Assembly (NCBI GenBank): GCA_002719615.1
Contig: PBHZ01000026.1
Location: 6,220-16,242 of the forward strand
Direction of reading: 5' to 3'
DNA from: Methanobacteriota archaeon
GTDB taxonomy: Archaea > Thermoplasmatota > Poseidoniia > Poseidoniales > Thalassarchaeaceae
Length of the DNA: 10,023 nucleotides
The translations under genes and the position numbers were made by a program. Positions within the stretch are counted from its first letter, which is position 1. Every line of letters begins with the position of its first letter. The notes beneath the pieces are model-generated. The model saw only the letters and a program-made list of their open reading frames with translations. It searched no databases and was not told the DNA's origin. Of the stretch, positions 1-6,026 are shown piece after piece.

Positions 1-1175
1 GCTTGGTAAGTGTTTTCTTTTTTGTGCGGTATCCCGCCTAAAGTATAGCCACTTCCTGTTGCTTTTGGTATTACTTGGTACCTTGACTTACACGACTTAA
101 GCAACTTACCACAAACATCTCCTCTAACCCATACGTTTTGATTAGTGCCTGGAGTTACGCCTGTATTTGCAGCGATCGCTCTCCATACAGTATCGCTCGA
201 TAGCACATAGTCATTTCTACGAGGATCTGTGGCATGAACAGAGTAAGCTGTACTACTAGAATACTGGCTGTAAGTTCTTACTATCTGCCAAAATATACTT
301 GTTTCTGAAGGAGTGTTTCCTGTGTTACTATCTTTTTCGGATCTCCAATACAATTCCGACGTTGTGCCAGGGTTAGTGCTTACATATTCTCCTGCAGCAT
401 ATGTTGTTCCGCTACTATATTCTCCTTTCCAGAAACTAGTACTGTTTCCTGTTAGGCGAGTATTCAGTACGAGGGGCTCATCGTCCTTTGTAAAATAAAA
501 ACTGTAGAAATTTCCGTTTTCATCTCTAACTTGGTTTTTTGTTTTCCAGAAACACGCACTAGACGTTTCACTCTTAGTATGGTGTCCTTGATATAGCCAT
601 GGGCAATACTTACCAATTACTTGCCTTCTCGGAAGTCTTATGCCTGCAAGATCAACAGGAGCAGATAGTTCAAGCTCTATAAGAATTGCAGTTTTTGCGG
701 CGATCCTATCTATAATGAAAACTTCTTTATCAAACTCATATGCAGTTGTACCAGAACCTGTATACTTTTCCAAAGTCACTCTTCTAGTAATTCTCTGCCC
801 CACTAGATCGTCTATTTCAAACTCTGTTGCTGGCAGAGCTTCTCCGTCTATGGTGGCATCCCAAGTTCCGTCTTCCATTTGAGTTTTAAAGTCGGAACCA
901 GTCTTGATTATAGACTCAACATTTGCTATGGTCAGCTTGGGTCTATTCATAGCTCCAGTAGCTGACTTCTCTATGTTGTCCATCATTATAGGCAAGGCAA
1001 TATAAGTATTACCATCAAAGATCAAGTCTTTGTCAGTAGTGCCATTATCTAAGTCTTTTCCAGGGTGGAAAAATAAAGTATTGTTGCTGCCTGTTCCTAT
1101 TTCAAGTTCGTATAGTTCAACTAGACCACTATCTATTTCAAGGTCTTGGGCATCTGTAGCTATAAGATTTGTCAT
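1..1175 (-). CDS. Tail tip Fe-S protein, lambda gpL-like, with inserted carbohydrate-binding-like modules; 3' end outside window
   Basis: The ATG at 1173-1175 overlaps the gpM-like stop (ATGA); the frame is open to the left edge, giving 391 residues. The N-terminal 180 residues form the beta-rich gpL domain ('ELYELEIGTGSNNTLFFHPG', 'LDLVGQ'-like 'IDDLVGQRITRRVTLEKY'). The C-terminal domain has four cysteines, C191 ('KYCPWLYQG'), C208 ('SACFW'), C355 and C362 ('DVCGKLLKSCKSRY'), matching the set that coordinates an iron-sulfur cluster in lambda gpL-type tail tips. The spacing of the last pair (six residues) is as in that family. Between C208 and C355 lies an insertion of roughly 100 residues or more (own entry). 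'LGGIP' near the visible end resembles the last motif of the family, so little may be missing. No good ribosome binding site is seen, so translation is probably coupled to the gpM-like gene. Confidence 0.92.
   Translation of the reverse strand, partial: MTNLIATDAQDLEIDSGLVELYELEIGTGSNNTLFFHPGKDLDNGTTDKDLIFDGNTYIALPIMMDNIEKSATGAMNRPKLTIANVESIIKTGSDFKTQMEDGTWDATIDGEALPATEFEIDDLVGQRITRRVTLEKYTGSGTTAYEFDKEVFIIDRIAAKTAILIELELSAPVDLAGIRLPRRQVIGKYCPWLYQGHHTKSETSSACFWKTKNQVRDENGNFYSFYFTKDDEPLVLNTRLTGNSTSFWKGEYSSGTTYAAGEYVSTNPGTTSELYWRSEKDSNTGNTPSETSIFWQIVRTYSQYSSSTAYSVHATDPRRNDYVLSSDTVWRAIAANTGVTPGTNQNVWVRGDVCGKLLKSCKSRYQVIPKATGSGYTLGGIPHKKENTYQ
126..437 (-). other. Two tandem carbohydrate-binding (CBM5/12-like) modules inside the gpL-type Fe-S domain
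   Basis: Residues 247-299 and 300-350 of the gpL-like protein repeat one pattern: 'FWKGEYSSGTTYAAGEYV', 'LYWRSEKDSNTGNTP' and 'IFWQIV' in the first; 'YSQYSSSTAYSV', 'VWRAIAANTGVTPGTNQ' and 'VWVRG' in the second. The arrangement (aromatic-x-Y-s-s-x-T-x-Y, later W-R-x-x-x-x-N-T-G-x-T-P, closing W) is that of small chitin-binding-type CBM5/12 modules often found on phage tail and bacterial surface proteins. Exposed Trp and Tyr could contact sugars. The second module has a changed middle ('ATDPRRNDYVL'). Family assignment is by pattern, not by search. Confidence 0.65.
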
Positions 1176-1564
1176 GGTTCATAAACTCGTTCAAAGGTTG
1201 CTTGTACGCTATAGTGGTCTGAGTTGGAGTATTGCACGCTCCAGTCGTTACAAATTACTTTTATTGTTTTCTCTCCTGTAGCTGTCGTATTGTCAGTGTC
1301 AGGGATAGTAAAAGCGAAAGAGGTAACTCCTTTCTTTTGGTCAAAGAAAGCAAGAAGATCGTCTGCGACAGCTTTTTCCCTATTTACGAAATTAACACTG
1401 TAAGTTTCTCCGATAGAGTTTATACCATCAGCAATTCTTTGCTGGTATCCGTCTCCAAAGTTTGCCACTCTTACTTTGGGAGTGGCGCTACGATTTAAAG
1501 TTTTATCAGGTATAATGGTTGCACTCGTTATACCAGTGCCCGAAATAGGAAACCCAATAGCCAT
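1172..1564 (-). CDS. Minor tail protein, lambda gpM-like, 130 aa
   Basis: This is a distal tail protein of the Phage_min_tail family, which forms the ring between the tube or tape measure end and the tail tip hub; length is close to lambda gpM (about 110 aa). Recognisable parts are 'KVRVANFGDGYQQRIADGIN' near residues 30-50, 'YSVNFVNREKAVADDLLAFF' (about 54-73), and the closing 'DHYSVQATFERVYEP'. Phage family members typically begin with a 'v....fGdGYeqri..Gin' stretch and end with an aromatic 'vsatfeqv' strand, both present here. The ATG at 1562-1564 shares one base with the tape measure TAA and has GGAG (1572-1575) 7 nt upstream. Its TGA overlaps the next gene's start by four bases (ATGA). 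Confidence 0.92.
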   Translation of the reverse strand: MAIGFPISGTGITSATIIPDKTLNRSATPKVRVANFGDGYQQRIADGINSIGETYSVNFVNREKAVADDLLAFFDQKKGVTSFAFTIPDTDNTTATGEKTIKVICNDWSVQYSNSDHYSVQATFERVYEP

Positions 1565-4500
1565 TATGCTACTCCATATGGATTAAGAATACCACCAGAA
1601 CGTTTCTGGTATAGTAATTCTTCTTGGACTGCTGCCGCTACCGCTCGTCCTAGGTCTTCGCCCATGTTTCCGTCTGCAGTTGCGCTTGTAGAGGCTCCTC
1701 CATCATTTGCTATATTCACATTTACACTCACGTTATTTGTGCTTGCTCCTTGCTGTCCTAAGTTTACTGGGATTGCCTTTCCGTCTGGAAGAGGCACCAC
1801 GGCTTCATTATGCTTGCCCTCTCCTATCAAACCTACAGTTGGACGAGTGGCTATTCCACCTTTTGCATAAGCGGCAGACTTAAATCCTCCTTTGAAGATT
1901 CCTCCCATAGCGGCTGCTTTGGCTCCGCCTCCGAATCCGAAGAATCCTCCGATACCTGATAATATATCTCCAAATAAACTTCCGCCACCCCCGCCTCCAA
2001 AGAGACCAGAGAATAAACTTCCTAAATCACCTGTTAGCCCAGAAAAAATTCCCCCAAGTTTAGAGAGAAAGGGAGCATCTCCTTGAAATAGGTTTTGCAT
2101 GGCTCCTGCAAATCCACTAAATATTCCGTCTATTCGAGTTACTTGCTTTCCTGTTTCTGTTACTTCTCCTCCTTCTCCTTCTACAGTAGTATTTGTAACT
2201 TGCTTCTTACCAAATAATCTTCTAAAGAATCCTTGTTTCTCGTCTCCTCCTGTACTTCCTCCTTCCTCTGGTCCTGGAACAATACTTGTAAATACTCCGT
2301 CAAGGGGTCCTCCCTTTTGAGTTGTACCAGTACCAGTACTCGCTCCACTACCTGGAACACCCATTGCTTTTTTTATCTCTGACGCATGATAATCTGCACC
2401 TTTTCGTATACCCTCTTCCTGAGGTGTCATCTTCTTGCCGAAGAGTCCTCCCATTATTGTCTCTGTCAAATCTTTTGCAAGAACATCAGCTATTGAACCT
2501 ATAGTACTTTTTGCAATTCCCATTATTGCATCTTTAAAACTACTCTGTTCGCCTTTTAGTAGAGCTCCTATAGAAGATTGTAATGAGCCTTCAAAAGCGT
2601 CTCTTCCTGCTTTTGCTATTTGAAAACTGAGGTCTAGCTGCTCTTCTAAAGTGTCTTTTTGGTCTTTCATTTTTTGCAGTTCTAAATCAAGTAAGTCTAG
2701 CTTATGCTGCTTTTGTTTTGTATCTAAAGCAGAGTTCTTAAGAATCAAGGTTTTTTCTGCATTTATATGTATTTCTCTGGAAAGAATTTGCTTCTGCAAC
2801 TTGTCAATTTTTGCCTCTTGTGTTATCCTAGCTGCTATTAGCGGGGTGGCATTACGAAGCTCCTCATTAGTGTCTAGTTCAAGCTGTAGAAGGTCTTTCT
2901 TTAACGTAAACTCATTATCTCTTAAAGCTATTAACGCTTCCGTCTCTGTTTTTGCTTTTTCTACCTCTTTTCTTTGTCCTGAGAGTACTTCCTCACTGAG
3001 ACCCAGTTCCTCCATCTTCTTAAAGCTAGCTATTAACGCATCATTCTGCTTTATCATACCTGCAAACTTACTTTTATCTGTTATACTATTTATAAAAGAT
3101 ATCTGAGTTTCAGCCGCTTGTTTAGACGCCTGCTCAAACTCATTTGCAGCCTGTCCCATAGCCTGGATTTCTCGCAGTTTATCTCCTAGCTGATTAAAGT
3201 TTTCCCCTATCATACCAGAGTCTAAAGACATTAATTTTAATATCATGCCTTCGGCATCTTCCGCTGTCTTTCCAAAAATAGGTTTGGCTTTTTGTAGTAT
3301 CTGTAAATAATTTTGAAGTGCTTCTCTGCCTACCTCTCTCTGGGCTGCATCTCCGCTTCGTAGTAGTAGGCCTAAGTCTTGTTGTTTAAAGTTACTCAGA
3401 GCATTACCAACAAAACCAGCCCCAATAGTATCTGAGCTGATTTTTCTACCTGTCATTTCTCTTAGTTCTTCATTTACGCTTTTTAACTCTTCCGCCAGCT
3501 TTCTAACTTTCTCTCTTTCCTGTTCTTGTGCTATTCTTAATTTGGTACCCTCTGCGGTCTCAAATAACCTAACTACAAAAGTAATTGCCTCTTTTATCAT
3601 ACTTATAAAAAGAAGCGCAGCACTAATAAATGCTGTAAATTTAAAAGCCAAATCCATTGCCTTACCTACTCCTACAAAAGCCGCTTTCATAGCTGTTGTT
3701 ACTTTTTGAGTAGTTACTCCTATACTTTTAATTTTTACTTTTGCACTCTCTGCCCACGTACCTATAGGAGGGAGCATGTCTTTCCAAGTTTTTGCATTGG
3801 CTTTTTTCATCATCTCTAAATTTTTGATGAAATCCTTCCTCTGCTTATCTGTCATCTTCTTATATTCGCCAGTGCCTTTTTTAGCAGCATTTATCATGCC
3901 CTGAATCTGTCTATTAGTTGGTATCCCGCCCATTTGAAGAGCTTCTACTCCTGATCCTTTTCTAGCTTTTACACCTTTTATTTGGTCAGCAGCTGCCTGT
4001 CTATTCTTATTATTGGCAACTTCCTGCTGTTTTTGCAGCTCTTTTAAAGCTGCTTTCTTTTCGTCCAATGCAATGATTTCTTCGTCTAAAGCTCTCTTTG
4101 ATTCATCTGCTGCTTTTCTTGCTGTCTCTCCCATCTGACTAAGACCTGGTATTATTTGCTTAAAAATAGGAATTGCGAATAAAAGTAATGCTCCTGCAAG
4201 AGCTGCAACATTATTAGTAAGAAAATTAATTAAAGGATTTAAAACAGTTGCAAGACCCTCCTGGAATGGTTTTAGTAAGTTGTTTTCAAAAGCTTTACCT
4301 AGTCTTGCTACAGAGTTGCCTAAACTTTCAGTGTCTCCTAAAACATCACTAAATTTTGTTTGTGCCTGTTCAAGAACGTCATTTGCAACAGCTTGAGATT
4401 TTTCAAACTGTGTTAGCTGTTTTACATCTTTCCCAATCGCATCCGCGTACTTTTGAGAAGCAGTTTCTAGCCGAAGAATAATACCAAGTTCATCTAGTAG

Positions 4501-5061
4501 TTCTGGTTCTGCTTTTGTTGTACCTCTTACAAGACGGTTAAATGAGTCTGTAACGTCCCTTCCTAGTACTAGCGATACATCTTTTGCGGCCTTTCCTAGA
4601 TCTTCTAACTGTTTTACATTAAGACCTGCTGCAAGTCCTATCGCTGCTGCTTGGCTTGCATCTTTGAATCCTATTTGTGCGCCCGTTGCCTCAACTATGT
4701 TATTAGACAAAGTTTTTATAGCAATACCTGTGCTTCGTGCAAAGGCTGCTTGTCCTTCGGCTAGTACAGCAAAGTCTGCGGCTGATTTTAGAAAGTTAAA
4801 AGCAGCGGTGACAGCGAATACCTGTGCGGCAAGAGTAGCATATGCTCCTACAAGTCCGCCCATTCCCTGTTGCATTTTTGAAAAGTTTTTTGACGCGTTT
4901 GAAGACTGGTTAGTAACCCCTTTCATATTCCTGTTAAGGGTGCCTGCACCTTCTGACGCTTTATCAAGACCGCCACCAAGCTCTTTAGAATCTACAGCTA
5001 CTTTTTTGGTAGTGCCTTTGTCATCAATTATTACGTCTATAAAGACTTTTTCGTCTGCCAT
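1564..5061 (-). CDS. Tape measure protein, 1165 aa
   Basis: This protein fills the tail tube, sets tail length and is released at infection. The N-terminus is polar. Hydrophobic segments lie at about 68-90 ('GLVGAYATLAAQVFAVTAAF'), 283-300 ('AALAGALLLFAIPIF') and 470-500 ('FTAFISAALLFISMI'). Long charged helical or coiled-coil stretches lie at about 310-360, 505-540 and 690-815. Residues 900-1060 are Gly-rich. The C-terminal block 'KGGIATRPTVGLIGEGKHNE' followed by 'AVVPLPDGKAIPVNLG' (about 1067-1102) is a hallmark of lambda-type tape measures. At about 1.5 angstrom per residue, length predicts a tail near 170 nm unless the protein is processed. I see no lysozyme or peptidase motif. The start overlaps the T stop (TAATG), with GAGG 3 nt upstream, and the stop overlaps the next ATG. 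Confidence 0.96.
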   Translation of the reverse strand: MADEKVFIDVIIDDKGTTKKVAVDSKELGGGLDKASEGAGTLNRNMKGVTNQSSNASKNFSKMQQGMGGLVGAYATLAAQVFAVTAAFNFLKSAADFAVLAEGQAAFARSTGIAIKTLSNNIVEATGAQIGFKDASQAAAIGLAAGLNVKQLEDLGKAAKDVSLVLGRDVTDSFNRLVRGTTKAEPELLDELGIILRLETASQKYADAIGKDVKQLTQFEKSQAVANDVLEQAQTKFSDVLGDTESLGNSVARLGKAFENNLLKPFQEGLATVLNPLINFLTNNVAALAGALLLFAIPIFKQIIPGLSQMGETARKAADESKRALDEEIIALDEKKAALKELQKQQEVANNKNRQAAADQIKGVKARKGSGVEALQMGGIPTNRQIQGMINAAKKGTGEYKKMTDKQRKDFIKNLEMMKKANAKTWKDMLPPIGTWAESAKVKIKSIGVTTQKVTTAMKAAFVGVGKAMDLAFKFTAFISAALLFISMIKEAITFVVRLFETAEGTKLRIAQEQEREKVRKLAEELKSVNEELREMTGRKISSDTIGAGFVGNALSNFKQQDLGLLLRSGDAAQREVGREALQNYLQILQKAKPIFGKTAEDAEGMILKLMSLDSGMIGENFNQLGDKLREIQAMGQAANEFEQASKQAAETQISFINSITDKSKFAGMIKQNDALIASFKKMEELGLSEEVLSGQRKEVEKAKTETEALIALRDNEFTLKKDLLQLELDTNEELRNATPLIAARITQEAKIDKLQKQILSREIHINAEKTLILKNSALDTKQKQHKLDLLDLELQKMKDQKDTLEEQLDLSFQIAKAGRDAFEGSLQSSIGALLKGEQSSFKDAIMGIAKSTIGSIADVLAKDLTETIMGGLFGKKMTPQEEGIRKGADYHASEIKKAMGVPGSGASTGTGTTQKGGPLDGVFTSIVPGPEEGGSTGGDEKQGFFRRLFGKKQVTNTTVEGEGGEVTETGKQVTRIDGIFSGFAGAMQNLFQGDAPFLSKLGGIFSGLTGDLGSLFSGLFGGGGGGSLFGDILSGIGGFFGFGGGAKAAAMGGIFKGGFKSAAYAKGGIATRPTVGLIGEGKHNEAVVPLPDGKAIPVNLGQQGASTNNVSVNVNIANDGGASTSATADGNMGEDLGRAVAAAVQEELLYQKRSGGILNPYGVA

Positions 5062-5489
5062 TATCCTCTAACATTATGGGTATACTGCTTGCCGCCCCTA
5101 CCCGCTTTGGCTTCTTCTGCCTTTCGTTTTCGCTTGGCTTCTTCCGCTAACTGCTCAACTAGAATATTTTCGTAAACTTTTGTCCACTTAAAAACCTCTT
5201 TTACATCTTCTATCTCATACAACTCTACTAGAAAGTTAAAGTCTGACCATATCTTTCCCATGTATGTACCAGAGTTACCTTCCCAAGTATCTTTTAGCTG
5301 CCCGAATATAAAAAATGCCAGTTGAACTTCTTCAGGAAAAACTGAAGGTTCAAGTGGCATCCTTTTGGGGTCAGGTTCTTCACCTAATTGTTCGCATACT
5401 AGCAGGTACTTTTGTAGGTCGAAAGAAGAGTTTCTCTCTTTTACAAACCTATCAAGTAAAGAGTTAATTCTCTCTACTTGTTTTTGGTA
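5061..5489 (-). CDS. Tail assembly chaperone T extension, made as a G-T frameshift fusion (lambda gpGT-like)
   Basis: This frame has no independent start. It is entered by a -1 slip at 5489-5495, giving a fusion of 144 G residues plus 142 T residues (286 aa, covering 5061-5920), close in size to lambda gpGT. In lambda the T part of the minor fusion product recruits tail tube protein to the chaperone-coated tape measure. T contains 'LQKYLLVCEQLGEEPDPKRM', then 'FPEEVQLAFFIFGQLKDTW', 'SGTYMGKIWSDFNFLVELYE', and a basic/acidic charged helix with 'AEEAKRKRKAEEAKAGRGG' before the end. The in-frame ATG at 5358-5360 lies inside the conserved-looking block and has its purine-rich stretch directly abutting it, so separate initiation there is unlikely. 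The TAA at 5061-5063 overlaps the tape measure ATG by one base. Confidence 0.87.
   Translation of the reverse strand, partial: YQKQVERINSLLDRFVKERNSSFDLQKYLLVCEQLGEEPDPKRMPLEPSVFPEEVQLAFFIFGQLKDTWEGNSGTYMGKIWSDFNFLVELYEIEDVKEVFKWTKVYENILVEQLAEEAKRKRKAEEAKAGRGGKQYTHNVRG
5453..5480 (-). promoter_or_regulatory. Stem-loop stimulating the -1 frameshift
   Basis: In the minus-strand RNA, CAAGUAGAGAG (5470-5480) pairs with CUCUUUACUUG (5453-5463) over 11 continuous pairs, with one G-U wobble at 5474/5459, closing a 6-nt loop (5464-5469). The spacer from the heptamer is 8 nt (5481-5488), in the usual 5-9 nt range. The 0-frame stop codon lies inside the 5' arm. I found no clear downstream partner for the loop, so a simple hairpin rather than a pseudoknot is favoured. 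Confidence 0.75.
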
Positions 5490-5920
5490 AAATTTTCTAA
5501 GTCACCTACTATTTCTGTAACCCATGTGTCAAACGGAGTTGAATTTTTCATGAGTAACTCTGCATTATCAGCCGTATAAAGCAAACAATCCTCAGGATCA
5601 AAGTCAGAGACATCAACCAAAAGAAGCTCTTCTAAGTATTGATATCGTAAACCTTTCCATCCTTTTATAACTGCTTTACAATATTCTGTCAGAAACTTTT
5701 CCTCATCCAGTTCTTCTTCTGGCTGGTGAGTCTTTTTATTCCACTTATTACTTACGCACTTCTTTCTTATTTTTACTAACTCTTCTCGTGCTAGGTAACA
5801 TATGTCTACCAAAAAGTCGTTGTATCCGGGAAACTCAATGGATACTGTCTTACTGGGTGTCATCAGAGTTTTAAGAGATACAGGCTCTGGTGATTTAGAT
5901 GGTGCTTTTGTTTCTGTCAT
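5474..5920 (-). CDS. Tail assembly chaperone, short form (lambda gpG-like), 148 aa
   Basis: This is the 0-frame product of the tail chaperone pair. By analogy with lambda gpG it coats the tape measure protein and keeps it soluble while tube subunits assemble; it is not expected in the mature tail. Features are a polar, Pro/Ser/Lys-rich start (1-25), a beta segment 'KTVSIEFPGYNDFLVDICYL', and acidic helices between 60 and 140 ('QPEEELDEEKFLTEYCKAVI', 'DTWVTEIVGDLENF'). It stands directly before the tape measure gene and overlaps a -1-frame extension, the standard layout for this function. The frame ends at TAG (5474-5476), four codons after a slippery heptamer. It is the first gene after the consensus promoter. 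The sequence itself gives little family signal, so the function rests mainly on context and the frameshift. Confidence 0.85.
   Translation of the reverse strand: MTETKAPSKSPEPVSLKTLMTPSKTVSIEFPGYNDFLVDICYLAREELVKIRKKCVSNKWNKKTHQPEEELDEEKFLTEYCKAVIKGWKGLRYQYLEELLLVDVSDFDPEDCLLYTADNAELLMKNSTPFDTWVTEIVGDLENFTKNK
5489..5495 (-). promoter_or_regulatory. -1 ribosomal frameshift slippery site A AAT TTT
   Basis: Read in the 0 frame of the chaperone gene, this heptamer has the canonical X XXY YYZ form (Asn AAT 5492-5494, Phe TTT 5489-5491 as residues 143-144). After slipping back one base, both tRNAs re-pair on AAA TTT and the ribosome continues at TAC (5487-5489). The -1 frame has a TGA at 5502-5504 and the 0 frame a TAG at 5474-5476, so slippage must occur between them. 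A weaker alternative, C AAA AAC at 5480-5486, lies in the same interval. Confidence 0.85.
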
Positions 5921-5930
5921 GGGGCTAAAT

Positions 5931-5934
5931 TCCT
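5931..5934 (-). promoter_or_regulatory. Ribosome binding site of the tail chaperone gene
   Basis: AGGA on the minus strand lies 10 nt before the ATG at 5918-5920, a little farther than the usual 5-9 nt. It is within about 10 nt of the predicted mRNA 5' end, so the leader is very short. Confidence 0.55.
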
Positions 5935-5946
5935 ATTTAAAAGTAA

Positions 5947-5975
5947 ATTATACTGTAAACGACAAAAAATGTCAA
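5947..5975 (-). promoter_or_regulatory. Perfect-consensus sigma-70 promoter driving the chaperone/tape measure/tip genes
   Basis: On the minus strand, -35 TTGACA (5970-5975) and -10 TATAAT (5947-5952) are both exact consensus hexamers separated by the optimal 17 bp. Transcription would start near 5940, leaving a leader of about 20 nt before the chaperone ATG at 5918-5920. It lies 24 bases downstream of the terminator hairpin, in non-coding sequence. The exact match of all 12 consensus bases plus ideal spacing, in this position, makes chance unlikely. Confidence 0.87.
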
Positions 5976-5999
5976 GAATTATTTTTGGTGGGGTGAGAG

Positions 6000-6025
6000 A
6001 AAAAAGGGGCCGAAGCCCCTTTTTT
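6000..6025 (-). terminator. Rho-independent terminator after the tail tube gene, C(UUCG)G tetraloop
   Basis: On the minus strand the sequence reads A6-GGGGC-TTCG-GCCCC-T6. The five-pair GC stem (6006-6010 with 6015-6019) is closed by C-G around a UUCG loop, an exceptionally stable tetraloop. The flanking A6 (6020-6025 on the plus strand as T6) and T6 (6000-6005 as A6) extend the pairing to 11 bp and provide the U-tract. It begins one base after the tail tube stop codon. Because it is flanked by A6 and T6 it could also work on plus-strand transcripts, though its loop there would be CGAA. Confidence 0.92.
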
Positions 6026-6026
6026 A

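Noticed and set aside
2651..3106. Plus-strand open frames, for example 2651-3106, 4664-5071 and 6708-7070.
   Set aside because: They lie opposite well-supported minus-strand genes, have skewed Ser/Leu/Cys-rich composition, and lack ribosome binding sites or recognisable motifs; they are antisense shadows.
1564..5061. A lysozyme, transglycosylase or peptidase domain in the tape measure protein.
   Set aside because: No catalytic motif (such as an NlpC/P60 Cys-His pair, an M23 HxH or an SLT Glu motif) could be found on reading the protein.
5061..5360. A stand-alone 99-residue T gene starting at ATG 5358-5360.
   Set aside because: The frame is open far upstream to 5501, the conserved-looking block runs across the ATG, and there is no properly spaced ribosome binding site. 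The frameshift signal explains the frame better.
5480..5486. C AAA AAC as the main slippery site.
   Set aside because: It is in the permissive interval, but P-site re-pairing of the Lys tRNA on CAA has a first-position mismatch, and it overlaps the base of the stem-loop, leaving no spacer. A AAU UUU fits all rules; C AAA AAC may add a little.
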